Counted from the stretch's first letter, positions 1 to 7,471 are shown. The stretch: 12,209 bases of DNA from Candidatus Zipacnadia bacterium (GCA_029820875.1 JALGUK010000029.1:468-12676), one strand, 5' to 3'. Made by a program: numbers and translations. The notes: generated from the letters alone by a model not told the origin.

Positions 1-368
1 ACATTGATAGGGTTCGGCGAGTCATCTTCGTTGTACGGCTCAGGCTTGGTACCGTCAAAGACGAAATCCGTGCTGATGTAAACCAAAGGCGACCCGATTT
101 GTGCCGCTACCTCCGCGAGTATGCGCGTTCCCTCAGCGTTCACTTGGTATGCACGGTCCGGCTCGCGCTCACAACCGTCAACATCAGTCCAGGCGGCGCA
201 GTGAACGACCAGGTCGGGCGCAGTCATGCCCAGTACATCGCGCACCTGGTCCGATTGTGTGATATCGAGGCGCTCCCGGCCGAGACAGACATATTCGTGC
301 TCGCGCATCGGCAAGCGTGCGAATTGCGTTCCCAGTTGCCCGTGACCGCCGGTGACCAATACACGCAC
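1..368 (-). CDS. rfbD: dTDP-4-dehydrorhamnose reductase (RmlD/RfbD family), 5' part only
   Basis: The first 122 codons of an RmlD-type reductase are present; the 3' part lies beyond the left edge. The family reduces dTDP-6-deoxy-L-lyxo-4-hexulose to dTDP-L-rhamnose with NAD(P)H in the cytoplasm. Visible: the nucleotide-binding Rossmann start VLVTGGHGQLG (residues 3-13), LDIT (34-37), HCAAWTDVDGCE (56-67), the NAEGT segment (77-81) and STDFVFDG (99-106). All are diagnostic of RmlD. The frame is open to base 1, ending at NPINV just before the expected catalytic YxxxK. Family proteins are about 290 residues, so roughly 165 are missing. I chose the GTG at 368 because GGGAGG sits 8 nt upstream (382-377) and the next residues begin the Rossmann strand. 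The gene starts 16 nt after the stop of the upstream transferase, so it is surely in the same operon. A general SDR sugar reductase is the only alternative. Confidence 0.9.
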   Translation of the reverse strand, partial: MRVLVTGGHGQLGTQFARLPMREHEYVCLGRERLDITQSDQVRDVLGMTAPDLVVHCAAWTDVDGCEREPDRAYQVNAEGTRILAEVAAQIGSPLVYISTDFVFDGTKPEPYNEDDSPNPIN

Positions 369-384
369 AGCTCACGCCTCCCAG

Positions 385-1356
385 CTAAGAGGAACGGGCA
401 ACGCTTCCTGGGTCAATCCTGACGGCACCCAGGACTGCACCGACAACCGCCGCGGTTCCGAGAAATCCGACAAGAAGCAACAGGCGTGCCGCAAGGCCAT
501 ATTGTATCCATGCGACACCCCGCGGCGAGGCGCCGAGTAGTGCAAGACGGTGCGATATGTGGTCCTTTCCCCCCTGCGAAATACGTCTGCCCTCGGCAAT
601 TCGCACTACTGTCACAAGCGTCGTATCGAGAATCGGCAGCCCCATCAGTATAACCGGCGCCAGTATGTCACTTCCGTGGGTCCCGTGGTTGGCCAGCAGC
701 ACTCCCAGCCCGGCGAGAATAAAACCATACAACATGCTTCCGGCATCGCCCAAGAAGATGCTCGCCGGCGGGAAATTATACAGGAGGAACCCGAGAGCGG
801 CACCTGATAAGCACAAGGCGATTGAACCCAACTGAGCGTCCTTAAACACGGTCGCCGCAAAGAAAATGAAGAGAGCATTGATAGCCGCGACGCCTGAAGA
901 GATGCCGTCCATGTTGTCGAGCAAGTTCAGCGAATTTGTCAGACCGACCACCCACACAAGCGTCAGCAGCACATCAACGGGCCAAATGCCCGTGACCCGC
1001 ACAACAAGGCCCAGAGCGATAGCCACGGCTGCTGCAACGCTCTGACCCGCCAGCTTCGTCCCGGGTCTCATACCCTTGATGTCGTCCAACAATCCGATGA
1101 GGAACACGACCACGCTCCCCACGGCGATCGCCGCCGTGCGGCCCGTTATCAAACCACACAACACCGCTGCAACCGCTATGGCAACAAAGACGGCCGTCCC
1201 GCCCATAAGCGGCGTCGGCGTCTGGTGCGCCTTGCGGACGCTTGGCAAGTCCAGCAACCCGGTCTTTTTTGCCCAGGCACGTGCCACCGGTGTGAGCGCG
1301 GCACTTAGTACAACAGCGATGACCAGAGGCACAAGCGGTTGCAGAACTTCAGGCAA
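385..1356 (-). CDS. WecA/TagO-type polyprenyl-phosphate N-acetylhexosamine-1-phosphate transferase (MraY-like glycosyltransferase 4)
   Basis: A 323-residue multispanning membrane protein with about ten hydrophobic segments. The family transfers a sugar-1-phosphate (often GlcNAc-1-P) from a UDP-sugar to undecaprenyl phosphate on the cytoplasmic face, starting a lipid-linked glycan. Family motifs in order: MGGTAVF (51-57), LLDDIKGMRP (89-98; Mg-binding DD), NSLNLLDNMDGISSG (141-155; catalytic-loop Asp), IFLGDAGSMLYGF (200-212) and GGKDHISHRL (262-271), the WecA/TagO counterpart of the HHH loop in MraY. That last loop and the downstream sugar genes separate it from the MraY at 6491-7471. The start is a TTG at 1356, supported by GGAGGG 8 nt upstream; no ATG or GTG lies in frame nearby. 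It follows the epimerase by about 110 nt and precedes rfbD by 16 nt. The exact sugar substrate cannot be read from the sequence. Confidence 0.9.
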   Translation of the reverse strand: MPEVLQPLVPLVIAVVLSAALTPVARAWAKKTGLLDLPSVRKAHQTPTPLMGGTAVFVAIAVAAVLCGLITGRTAAIAVGSVVVFLIGLLDDIKGMRPGTKLAGQSVAAAVAIALGLVVRVTGIWPVDVLLTLVWVVGLTNSLNLLDNMDGISSGVAAINALFIFFAATVFKDAQLGSIALCLSGAALGFLLYNFPPASIFLGDAGSMLYGFILAGLGVLLANHGTHGSDILAPVILMGLPILDTTLVTVVRIAEGRRISQGGKDHISHRLALLGASPRGVAWIQYGLAARLLLLVGFLGTAAVVGAVLGAVRIDPGSVARSS

Positions 1357-1364
1357 GACACACG

Positions 1365-1370
1365 CCCTCC
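1365..1370 (-). promoter_or_regulatory. Ribosome binding site fixing a TTG start
   Basis: On the minus strand, GGAGGG (1370-1365) is followed by an 8-nt spacer and then TTG at 1356. The nearby GTG triplets (1363 and 1361) are out of frame. This supports TTG as the real start of the WecA-like transferase. Confidence 0.7.
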
Positions 1371-1466
1371 GGGATAAGTGGTGAGCAAAGCATTAGTCGG
1401 GGCGGCGAGATAGGAGCGACGCAGGGCAAAAACCCCGTGTATGTTGGAGGCGGCCAAGCTCGATTG

Positions 1467-2471
1467 TTACCTCGGGTTTTCCGTTTCGCGCGCGCGTTGA
1501 CCGGCGGCTTCCTGGGCGCGTACCCAGTCAATAATCGTTTCGAGCGTGCGGTTCAGGTCATAGCGCGGCTTATATCCAGTCAGGTTGCGCAACTTGGATA
1601 TGTCAGGCACGCGTCGGCGCATGTCCTCGAAACCACCAGCAAAGGCGACCTCGTAAGGAATAAACTCGATGGGTGATGTACTCCCCGTAGCTGCAATCAC
1701 GCGCTCTGCAAGCTGCTGGATGGTGACCTCCTCATCGCTGCCGACGTTGAAGACATCTCCCGCAGCATCGGGATTCTCCATCAAGTCAATCAGCGCCTCC
1801 ACCACGTCATAAACGCAGGCAAAGCACCGGGTCTGCTGGCCGTCCCCGTAAACCGTGACCGCTTCTGCCCGGAGCGCCTGCCGAACGAAAGTCGGTATAA
1901 CCATGCCGTATTGGGCGCTCTGACGCGGCCCAACAACGTTGAAGAGGCGTGCAATTACCACAGGGAGCCCTTGCTCACGGAAATAGGCCAGCGCAAGGAA
2001 TTCGTCGGCAGCCTTTGTGGTCGAATACAACCATCGGGTGATTGTAGTACTACCCAGGAGGCGGTTAGCGGTTTCGCCGAAGGGACATTCCTCGCTCTTG
2101 CCGTAAATCTCCGAGCTGGAGGCGAGCAGTGTCTTCTTGCCGCTCTGAGCAGCGAGCTTCAATACATTGTGTGTCCCCTCGATATTTGTCACCAGGGAAT
2201 GCAGAGGCTTGTTCACAATCAGGCGTACCCCCACGGCCGCCGCCATGTGAAAGATAACGTCACAGGCATCCACCAGTGGCTTGAGCCTCTCGGTGTCGAG
2301 TATGCTGCCGATCGTAACATCTACCCGTGGGTCATTCTCGATATGGGCGATATTCTCCCGCCGCCCTGTAGAGAGGTCGTCAATCAGACTCACATCATAG
2401 CCGCGGCGCAGAAGCGCATCAGCCAAGTGAGAGCCGATGAAGCCTGCGCCGCCGGTGATCAAGGCTTTCAC
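1467..2471 (-). CDS. NAD-dependent nucleotide-sugar epimerase/dehydratase (extended SDR, GalE/UDP-xylose synthase-like)
   Basis: Extended short-chain dehydrogenase that modifies a nucleotide sugar in the cytoplasm using tightly bound NAD. Numbered from the GTG start (334 aa), it shows the Rossmann motif ITGGAGFIGSH (5-15), DDLSTG (31-36), HMAAAVGV (75-82), SSSEIYG (118-124, catalytic Ser region), YSTTK (149-153, catalytic YxxxK), ARLFNVVGPRQ (174-184), VYGDGQQTRCF (207-217) and a C-terminal RRRVPDISKL block. That block resembles the one in UDP-glucuronate decarboxylases and related epimerases. The frame stays open to a TTG at 2489, but that codon has no Shine-Dalgarno and would add six non-conserved residues. 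The GTG at 2471 gives the usual MKALITGGAG start, though its own SD is weak (AAGAGA). It is the first gene of the polysaccharide operon, about 60 nt below a good promoter (2567-2539). The substrate (UDP-Glc, UDP-GlcA, UDP-GlcNAc or GDP-Man) is undetermined. Confidence 0.87.
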   Translation of the reverse strand: MKALITGGAGFIGSHLADALLRRGYDVSLIDDLSTGRRENIAHIENDPRVDVTIGSILDTERLKPLVDACDVIFHMAAAVGVRLIVNKPLHSLVTNIEGTHNVLKLAAQSGKKTLLASSSEIYGKSEECPFGETANRLLGSTTITRWLYSTTKAADEFLALAYFREQGLPVVIARLFNVVGPRQSAQYGMVIPTFVRQALRAEAVTVYGDGQQTRCFACVYDVVEALIDLMENPDAAGDVFNVGSDEEVTIQQLAERVIAATGSTSPIEFIPYEVAFAGGFEDMRRRVPDISKLRNLTGYKPRYDLNRTLETIIDWVRAQEAAGQRARETENPR

Positions 2472-2538
2472 TGTCTCTTGACCCGCCAATCAGATGTTTC
2501 GAAATCACGTCGGGTGGTTCACATAGCTTCACCGCGTA

Positions 2539-2567
2539 AGAATAGCACGTTCAACAGTTGCTGTCAA
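2539..2567 (-). promoter_or_regulatory. Sigma70-type promoter for the polysaccharide operon
   Basis: Minus strand: a perfect -35 TTGACA (2567-2562), a 17-nt spacer, and -10 TATTCT (2544-2539, four of six consensus bases). The predicted transcription start is near 2532, giving a leader of about 60 nt before the epimerase GTG. It lies in the 215-nt gap after murG, so the sugar genes can be expressed independently of the cell-wall cluster. Confidence 0.7.
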
Positions 2568-2571
2568 CGAA

Positions 2572-2606
2572 AGCCGGATGCGGTCAGGGTCTTGCGTTAT
2601 CCGGCT
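2572..2606. repeat. REP-like imperfect palindrome / possible terminator after murG
   Basis: Plus strand: AGCCGGAT (2572-2579) and ATCCGGCT (2599-2606) form a perfect 8-bp inverted repeat around a 19-nt centre. The ends, GCCGGATGCGG and TTATCCGGC, match the two arms of the enterobacterial REP consensus remarkably well. Read on the minus strand, the stem is followed by TTTCGTT, only a weak U tract, so a Rho-independent terminator for the dcw operon is possible but not convincing. The last arm ends just before the -35 box of the downstream promoter. Confidence 0.5.
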
Positions 2607-2664
2607 ATGCGGTTCACTAAGGACAGCTCGCCACTCCAATAATCTGCACGCCGCCTTCACAGGT

Positions 2665-2676
2665 CCCGGCGCCGGG
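2665..2676. repeat. 12-bp perfect palindrome just after murG
   Basis: CCCGGCGCCGGG is fully self-complementary and lies about 10 nt beyond the murG stop. Flanking GCCGCC (2680-2675 on the minus strand) and GGCGGC (2655-2650) could extend a larger hairpin. No U tract follows, so I call it a structural palindrome or possible mRNA 3' hairpin, not a terminator. Confidence 0.4.
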
Positions 2677-2686
2677 CGGCATCTCA

Positions 2687-3808
2687 TTACCTATTGGCAA
2701 CTTCAAGCAAGACCTTGGCGACGCTTTCAGCCGCATCGGGTCGAGCCAGGTCCCGAGCGGCACGGGCCATTCGGTCAAGGCGACTGACGTCATGGAGGAG
2801 TTCGCTGAGGGTACTCGCGAGCACTTCAGCAGTGCATTTACTGTCCTCCAGTACCACCGCCGCCCCAGCCTTCTCGAAAACGCGGGCGTTGGCCGTTTGA
2901 TGCTGATGTGCAGCGAACGGATACGGGACCAAGATGGACGGCAGCCCGCAGACTGCCAACTCCGCGAGCGTGCTTGAGCCGGCCCTGGAGACGACCAGGT
3001 CCGCGGCCGCCAACGCCTGGGCCATGTTCTGCACATAGGGGCGCATGTGATACCACGGCGGCGCTTGCTCATCGCCTGCAGCCAACCGGACGGAGATAGA
3101 ATCGGCGTCGAGGGTACCGGTTATATGCAATATCTGGATGTCCGGCTCCCGAGCCAGGAGCGGAAGCGCCTCGAGGAGCGCCTCGTTGATCCGGCGCGCG
3201 CCGCGGCTTCCGCCCATCACTAATACGGTCGTGCGGTTCTGTTCAAGGCCCAACTGCGCGCGGGATGGGCCACGCTCGGCGCGTCCGATTTCGCTTCGGA
3301 TCGGCTGGCCGGTGTGGACGGTCTTGTCGGCCGGGAGCTGCGCCTCGGCCGCATCAAAGGCCAAAGTGAGCCGCGCAGCCCCCGCAGCGAGACTGCGGTT
3401 AGCGCGCCCGGGCACGGCGTCAGACTCGTGCAGGACGTAGGGAATCCGCAGGAGCCGCGCAGCGATACATATACACCCGCCCACGTGGGCGCCGGTGGAA
3501 AAGACCACGTCGGGGCGGAACTCGCGAAGGATACGCACCGATGCAAACGTTCCGAGCGTGCAGCCGAAGACACCGCGGACGAACTCGCTGAGCGGTCGCC
3601 TTGTCAGCGGTTCGGCAGGAATCAGTCGGAAGGGGACGTCCAGTTGAGGAAGCAGCTCGGCGTCGAGACCCTTCCGAGCGCCGACCAGCAACACATCAAC
3701 ATGGGGGTCTTGCTTCCTAAGCCCCTTGATGACTGCAAGCAGCGGGTACAGATGCCCACCCGTCCCACCGCCGGCGAAGATGACCCGTGTGGTTGGCAAG
3801 GGCGTCAC
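2687..3808 (-). CDS. murG: UDP-N-acetylglucosamine--lipid I GlcNAc transferase (MurG)
   Basis: A 373-residue GT-B (family GT28) enzyme, close to the usual 355-375. It adds GlcNAc from UDP-GlcNAc to lipid I to make lipid II at the inner face of the membrane. Visible: the N-terminal glycine loop FAGGGTGGHLYP (11-22), VVFSTGAHVGG (101-111, second glycine-rich loop), HESDAVPGRANR (127-138), MGGSRGARRIN (198-208), SRAGSSTLAELAVCGLP (274-290, donor-binding GxG/E region) and PYPFAAHQHQTANA (295-308). HESD and TGAHVGG depart from the more usual HEQN and GGYVSG, so the acceptor side is somewhat divergent, but every block is in order. The GTG at 3808 follows GGAGAAGG with a short spacer, and the preceding tiny ORF ends in a GTGA overlap with it. 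It is the last cell-wall gene of the cluster. Confidence 0.95.
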   Translation of the reverse strand: MTPLPTTRVIFAGGGTGGHLYPLLAVIKGLRKQDPHVDVLLVGARKGLDAELLPQLDVPFRLIPAEPLTRRPLSEFVRGVFGCTLGTFASVRILREFRPDVVFSTGAHVGGCICIAARLLRIPYVLHESDAVPGRANRSLAAGAARLTLAFDAAEAQLPADKTVHTGQPIRSEIGRAERGPSRAQLGLEQNRTTVLVMGGSRGARRINEALLEALPLLAREPDIQILHITGTLDADSISVRLAAGDEQAPPWYHMRPYVQNMAQALAAADLVVSRAGSSTLAELAVCGLPSILVPYPFAAHQHQTANARVFEKAGAAVVLEDSKCTAEVLASTLSELLHDVSRLDRMARAARDLARPDAAESVAKVLLEVANR

Positions 3809-3882
3809 CCTTCTCCAGAGAGTGGTTCATTGTCCGGAACCTGAGGCGAAAAGACGTATCTGCACAGCGCGAAATCATTCAC
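3805..3882 (-). CDS. Possible 25-codon leader ORF coupled to murG
   Basis: In the 110-nt gap between ftsW and murG, a GTG at 3882 lies 7 nt after AAAAGGGG. It opens 25 codons (product beginning VNDFALCRYVFSPQVPD) and ends with a TGA at 3807-3805 that overlaps the murG GTG in the same GTGA arrangement seen at the murE/murF junction. I recognise no homologous protein. The geometry suggests translational coupling or a decayed gene end, but an ORF this short can arise by chance. Confidence 0.22.
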   Translation of the reverse strand: MNDFALCRYVFSPQVPDNEPLSGEG

Positions 3883-3918
3883 TCGTATGCCCCTTTTAGG
3901 GCGGTATCCTCCCCCGAC

Positions 3919-5037
3919 CTAACGCCTCCTCCTCTTCGGCGGTCCGTTTATATTCTGTGAGATGTTGAGCACGATGCCGACGGCCGCCATCAGCACCACG
4001 AGCGAACTCCCCCCGGCGCTCAGAAACGGCATCGGCAGCCCCGTGCAGGGGATGGAGCGCGTTACCACTGCTATGTTGAGGGCCGCCTGGATGGTAATCG
4101 TTGCGACGATTCCAGCCGCAACCACAGTAGCAAACGGGTCACGGGCACGCATCGCGATAGAGAAACCTCGCTGTGCAATCCAGCATAGAACGACTATCAC
4201 CGCAAGCGTCCCGACCAGCCCAAGTTCCTCGCCGACGACAGCGAAAATCGAGTCCGTATGGGGTGCAGGCAGGTACCCTAGTTTCTCAGTGCCGCTCCCA
4301 AGTCCCCGTCCGAAAAGTCCGCCAGAGCCGATGGCGATGACACAGTGCTTTATCTGATAGGTTGCCTTCTCGGAGGCCGAGGCGGGGTCCATCCAGGCTA
4401 TTATGCGCTCCCATTGGTAGGCAGTCGAGCGGACTACCACAAGCCCGAGGGCGAGGGCGCCTCCAGCGATGGGGATGATATGCCGTGCGGGAACTCCACC
4501 AACGAACAGCACGGTCAGCCCGGCGAGGAAAATGACGACCGCTGTGCCCATATCCGGCTGAATAATGGTAAGCCCGCATACGACCCCCAACACGATCGCC
4601 CCCGGCCACACCACCCGATGAAACTCCTGGATATGCCTGCGGCGTTCGGATACGAGCCATCCCAGGAAGAGAATGACGGCGATCTTGGCGAACTCGGAGG
4701 GCTGCAACGTTACAGGCCCAAGCTGCAACCACCTCCGCGCGCCCCCTCTTTCGGCCCCGAAGAAGTACACAAGCACAAGCAGGACAATCGCCAGCAAAAG
4801 CAAGGACCGCGCCCACCGGCGGAACCACCAGTAGGGCACGCGTGACATAATCAGCATTGCAACGATGCCCAAAACGAGCCACTGGGCCTGGGTTTTGAGG
4901 TACCGGGTGCTGTCACCGGCTCGTCCCGCCAGGGCGTAGCTGGATGAGAAGACCATCACAAGCCCGAATACGGCCAGCCCCAGCACAAGCAGCATCAGAG
5001 TTTCGTCGAATGTCTTGCGTTGAGCGGTTCCCGCCAC
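3919..5037 (-). CDS. ftsW: Septal peptidoglycan polymerase FtsW (SEDS family)
   Basis: A 372-residue polytopic membrane protein with about ten hydrophobic segments. SEDS proteins polymerise lipid II glycan strands together with a class B PBP; FtsW does so at the division septum. Motifs: ERGGARRWLQLGPVTLQPSEFAK (96-118, family signature), QPDMGTA (160-166), HTDSIFAVVGEELGLVG (260-276; D262 falls where the SEDS catalytic Asp is proposed), and PMPFLSAGGSS (335-345). The C-terminus ends in a basic KRRRRR-like tail. The dcw location between murD and murG favours FtsW over RodA or SpoVE. The GTG at 5037 is preceded by GGGGGG with a 5-nt spacer; the gap to murD is 21 nt. Its usual partner PBP upstream in the cluster is broken in this sequence. 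Confidence 0.95.
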   Translation of the reverse strand: MAGTAQRKTFDETLMLLVLGLAVFGLVMVFSSSYALAGRAGDSTRYLKTQAQWLVLGIVAMLIMSRVPYWWFRRWARSLLLLAIVLLVLVYFFGAERGGARRWLQLGPVTLQPSEFAKIAVILFLGWLVSERRRHIQEFHRVVWPGAIVLGVVCGLTIIQPDMGTAVVIFLAGLTVLFVGGVPARHIIPIAGGALALGLVVVRSTAYQWERIIAWMDPASASEKATYQIKHCVIAIGSGGLFGRGLGSGTEKLGYLPAPHTDSIFAVVGEELGLVGTLAVIVVLCWIAQRGFSIAMRARDPFATVVAAGIVATITIQAALNIAVVTRSIPCTGLPMPFLSAGGSSLVVLMAAVGIVLNISQNINGPPKRRRR

Positions 5038-5058
5038 TTTCGCCCCCCGCTTGTGCTT

Positions 5059-6432
5059 TTATGTGCCTGCGAATCGCGCAAGTGTACGTACGGCTTCTTT
5101 GAAGCGGCGCCCGCGTTCAGCGTAGTCGGCGAACATGTCGAAACTTGCACACGCCGGCGACATCAGGATGGTATCACCGGATTCGGCCCGCGAAAATGCC
5201 TCCTGCACAGCCTCTTCAAGGCTTTCACATTTCACGGCGTCCCGTAATCCCGCGGACTCGGCGGCCTCCCGGATGGATTCGGCGGCCTCGCCTATCAGAA
5301 TCAACGCCTTCACATGCGCGGCGACTTTGCGCCCCAACAAGGTCAGGTCGGTGCCTTTGTGCTGTCCTCCGGCGATGAGAATCGTCGGGCCGTCCATCGC
5401 CTCGAGCGCAGCGCTGGTGGCTGCAGGGTTAGTGCCCTTGGAGTCATTGATGAAGCGGACGCCGCTTATCTCCCCGACCGGCTCCAACGTGTGCTCCGGA
5501 ACGCGAAACCGGCGAATCGCCTCGGCAATCACCGGCGCCGGTACGCCGCAGATGGAAGCGGCCAGAGAGGCGGCAAGGACATTCTGCAGATTGTGCTCAC
5601 CCATAAGGGGCACTTCGGCCTCTTGACAAAGCCGCCGGGGAACCCCTCCCACCTTTACAAACAGCGTCCCCGTATCCCGGTAGGCATCGGCGCCGGTATC
5701 ATGGAGGCTGAAGAAGCGGCGCTGGGATGATATACCTTGCGTTGCATCCACTGCCGACTGGTCATCGCGGTTGATAACCGCCTCATCGGAGTCGGTTTGG
5801 TTCTCGAAGAGCCGGCGCTTAAGCTGTGCATATTTCTCCACCGAGCCGTGGCGGTCCAGGTGATCGGCGAGAATATTGAGCAAGACCCCTACGTGCGGCC
5901 GGAAGTCGACAATTCCCTCAAGCTGAAATGTGCTTATCTCGGCAACAATGACCCCTTCAGGCCCGACGCGCCCGACCTCGCCGACCAACGCCAGGCCAAT
6001 ATTGCCGGCGACCACGACCTCCCGGCCCGCAGCCTTCAGCATCTCGCCGATGAGGGTGACCGTCGTGCCCTTGCCGTTGGTGCCGGTAACAGCAACAATG
6101 GGCGCCTTCGCGAGAGAGAATGCAAGCTCAATCTCGCTGATAACAGGCGTCCCCTGCCGGCGAAGGCCGCGCAGAGCGGGCATATCGGGAGCCAGCCCCG
6201 GGCTGACCACGGCAAAATCCGCCTTGGGCACATCCGCCCCAAGTTCCGTAATCAACGGCACGCCGAGTTGCTCGGCCTGTGCAAGCTTCTCACCCAGTTG
6301 CGCCTCCGAACGCGTGTCGGCCAGCGTGACTTTCGCACCTTCATCAAGCAGCACGCGCGTTGAGGCGATGCCGGTCCGCCCCATTCCGATTACCAAGACG
6401 CGCTTGCCGTCCAGTTTGTCCCAGGGCCTCAA
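5059..6432 (-). CDS. murD: UDP-N-acetylmuramoyl-L-alanine--D-glutamate ligase (MurD)
   Basis: Cytoplasmic ATP-dependent ligase adding D-Glu to UDP-MurNAc-L-Ala. From the TTG at 6432 it is 457 residues, normal for the family. Domains: N-terminal Rossmann (KRVLVIGMGRTG, about 10-21), central ATPase with P-loop VTGTNGKGTTV (115-125), AEISTFQLEG (164-173), LADHLDRHGS (188-197), and a C-terminal domain with NDSKGTNPAAT (329-339), GGQHKGTD (355-362) and SPACASFDMFADYAERGRRF (425-444). The P-loop reads GKGT where most MurD proteins have GKT or GKS; this resembles FolC. The frame stays open to a GTG at 6498, overlapping the mraY stop by 8 nt. That codon has no Shine-Dalgarno, whereas the TTG has GGAGGT 6 nt upstream, so I prefer 6432; the longer form would be 479 aa. 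Confidence 0.94.
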   Translation of the reverse strand: MRPWDKLDGKRVLVIGMGRTGIASTRVLLDEGAKVTLADTRSEAQLGEKLAQAEQLGVPLITELGADVPKADFAVVSPGLAPDMPALRGLRRQGTPVISEIELAFSLAKAPIVAVTGTNGKGTTVTLIGEMLKAAGREVVVAGNIGLALVGEVGRVGPEGVIVAEISTFQLEGIVDFRPHVGVLLNILADHLDRHGSVEKYAQLKRRLFENQTDSDEAVINRDDQSAVDATQGISSQRRFFSLHDTGADAYRDTGTLFVKVGGVPRRLCQEAEVPLMGEHNLQNVLAASLAASICGVPAPVIAEAIRRFRVPEHTLEPVGEISGVRFINDSKGTNPAATSAALEAMDGPTILIAGGQHKGTDLTLLGRKVAAHVKALILIGEAAESIREAAESAGLRDAVKCESLEEAVQEAFSRAESGDTILMSPACASFDMFADYAERGRRFKEAVRTLARFAGT

Positions 6433-6438
6433 ACCGGC

Positions 6439-6444
6439 ACCTCC
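6439..6444 (-). promoter_or_regulatory. Ribosome binding site choosing the murD TTG start
   Basis: On the minus strand, GGAGGT (6444-6439), 6 nt before TTG at 6432, is the strongest Shine-Dalgarno near murD. It lies inside the longer reading frame that starts with GTG at 6498. It therefore argues that murD begins at the TTG, leaving a 58-nt gap after mraY. Confidence 0.65.
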
Positions 6445-6490
6445 ACGGATGAATTGCAAATGTCGAGCACGATATTTGGCATCATCATCT

Positions 6491-7471
6491 TTACCCACCG
6501 AAATGAAACGATGTCACGGCCAGAGCGGCGAACAGGAATGTAACCACCCACAGCCGCGAGACGACCCTGGTTTCCGGCCAGTTCAGCAGTTCAAGATGGT
6601 GATGGTAGGGCGCCATGCGGAATATACGCCTGCCGGTCATTCGGTAGCTCGCGACCTGAAGAATCACCGACAGCGCCTCCCAACAGAAAAGGGCACCGGC
6701 AATCAGCACAATGATATGCAACCCCGCCATAACCGCAAGCACCCCCAGGAGGCCACCGATTGCCAGAGACCCCGTGTCGCCCATAAACATCTGCGCCGGA
6801 TGCCCGTTGAACCACAAAAAGGCGGCACACGCGCCGGCAAGTGCCGCGGCGACGGGCACGAGCGCAAAATCGGTCGCCAGGAAACAAACAACTCCCAAGG
6901 CCGCCGCCACAATGGCGCTGCTTCCCGCTGCGAGACCGTCAAGGCCGTCGGTGAGGTTCACGGCGTTGGCCAACCCGACCACAACCAGCGCGGATACGGG
7001 AACGTAGAGCCACCCCAGGTCCCACGCAACAGACGTCCACGGCACCACAATGCAGGAAGGCTTCAGAGCTCCGCCAGCGTGCCCGAAGTGAAGAGCCCAC
7101 AGCGCAAACGCCACTCCGAACAGAAGCTCAATCGTGAACTTGTAACGCGCTCTCCAGCCGGTCGGCGTCTCGCGGGCGCTTTTAACATAGTCGTCCACAA
7201 ACCCGATAACACCGAATACGACCATCCCAAGCAGCCCAAGCAACCCGCGCAAGGAGAGGGCACGCGACCCCATAACCGCAACCAGCACAGCAAGAATAAT
7301 GATCAGCCCGCCGAATGTCGGGGTGCCCGCCTTCGCAAGATGTGCCGGCGGCCCGTCATCGCGCACCTTCTGCCCCACACCCGTGCTGCGCAGCAGCGGG
7401 AGAATCGCCCACCCGAGCACCAGAACAGCGGCAGCGGCGTAAAGCATGGGAATCGCGCCAGTCGAAATCAT
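6491..7471 (-). CDS. mraY: Phospho-N-acetylmuramoyl-pentapeptide transferase (MraY)
   Basis: A 326-residue integral membrane enzyme, slightly short for the family but complete, with about ten hydrophobic helices. It transfers phospho-MurNAc-pentapeptide from the UDP precursor to undecaprenyl phosphate, giving lipid I. Motifs: KAGTPTFGG (47-55), FVDDYVK (91-97, Mg-binding DD), GLANAVNLTDGLDGLAAG (166-183), MFMGDTGSLAIGG (228-240) and MAPYHHHLEL (286-295, the MraY-specific HHH loop). These distinguish it from the WecA-like paralogue at 385-1356. The ATG at 7471 overlaps the murF TGA as ATGA, with AAGGGG 8 nt upstream, so translation is coupled to murF. Confidence 0.97.
   Translation of the reverse strand: MISTGAIPMLYAAAAVLVLGWAILPLLRSTGVGQKVRDDGPPAHLAKAGTPTFGGLIIILAVLVAVMGSRALSLRGLLGLLGMVVFGVIGFVDDYVKSARETPTGWRARYKFTIELLFGVAFALWALHFGHAGGALKPSCIVVPWTSVAWDLGWLYVPVSALVVVGLANAVNLTDGLDGLAAGSSAIVAAALGVVCFLATDFALVPVAAALAGACAAFLWFNGHPAQMFMGDTGSLAIGGLLGVLAVMAGLHIIVLIAGALFCWEALSVILQVASYRMTGRRIFRMAPYHHHLELLNWPETRVVSRLWVVTFLFAALAVTSFHFGG

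Noticed and set aside
1357..1466. Possible terminator around GGGCAAAAACCCC between epimerase and transferase genes
   Set aside because: Only three G-C pairs can form and no proper U tract follows. I see no promoter or RNA in this 110-nt gap.
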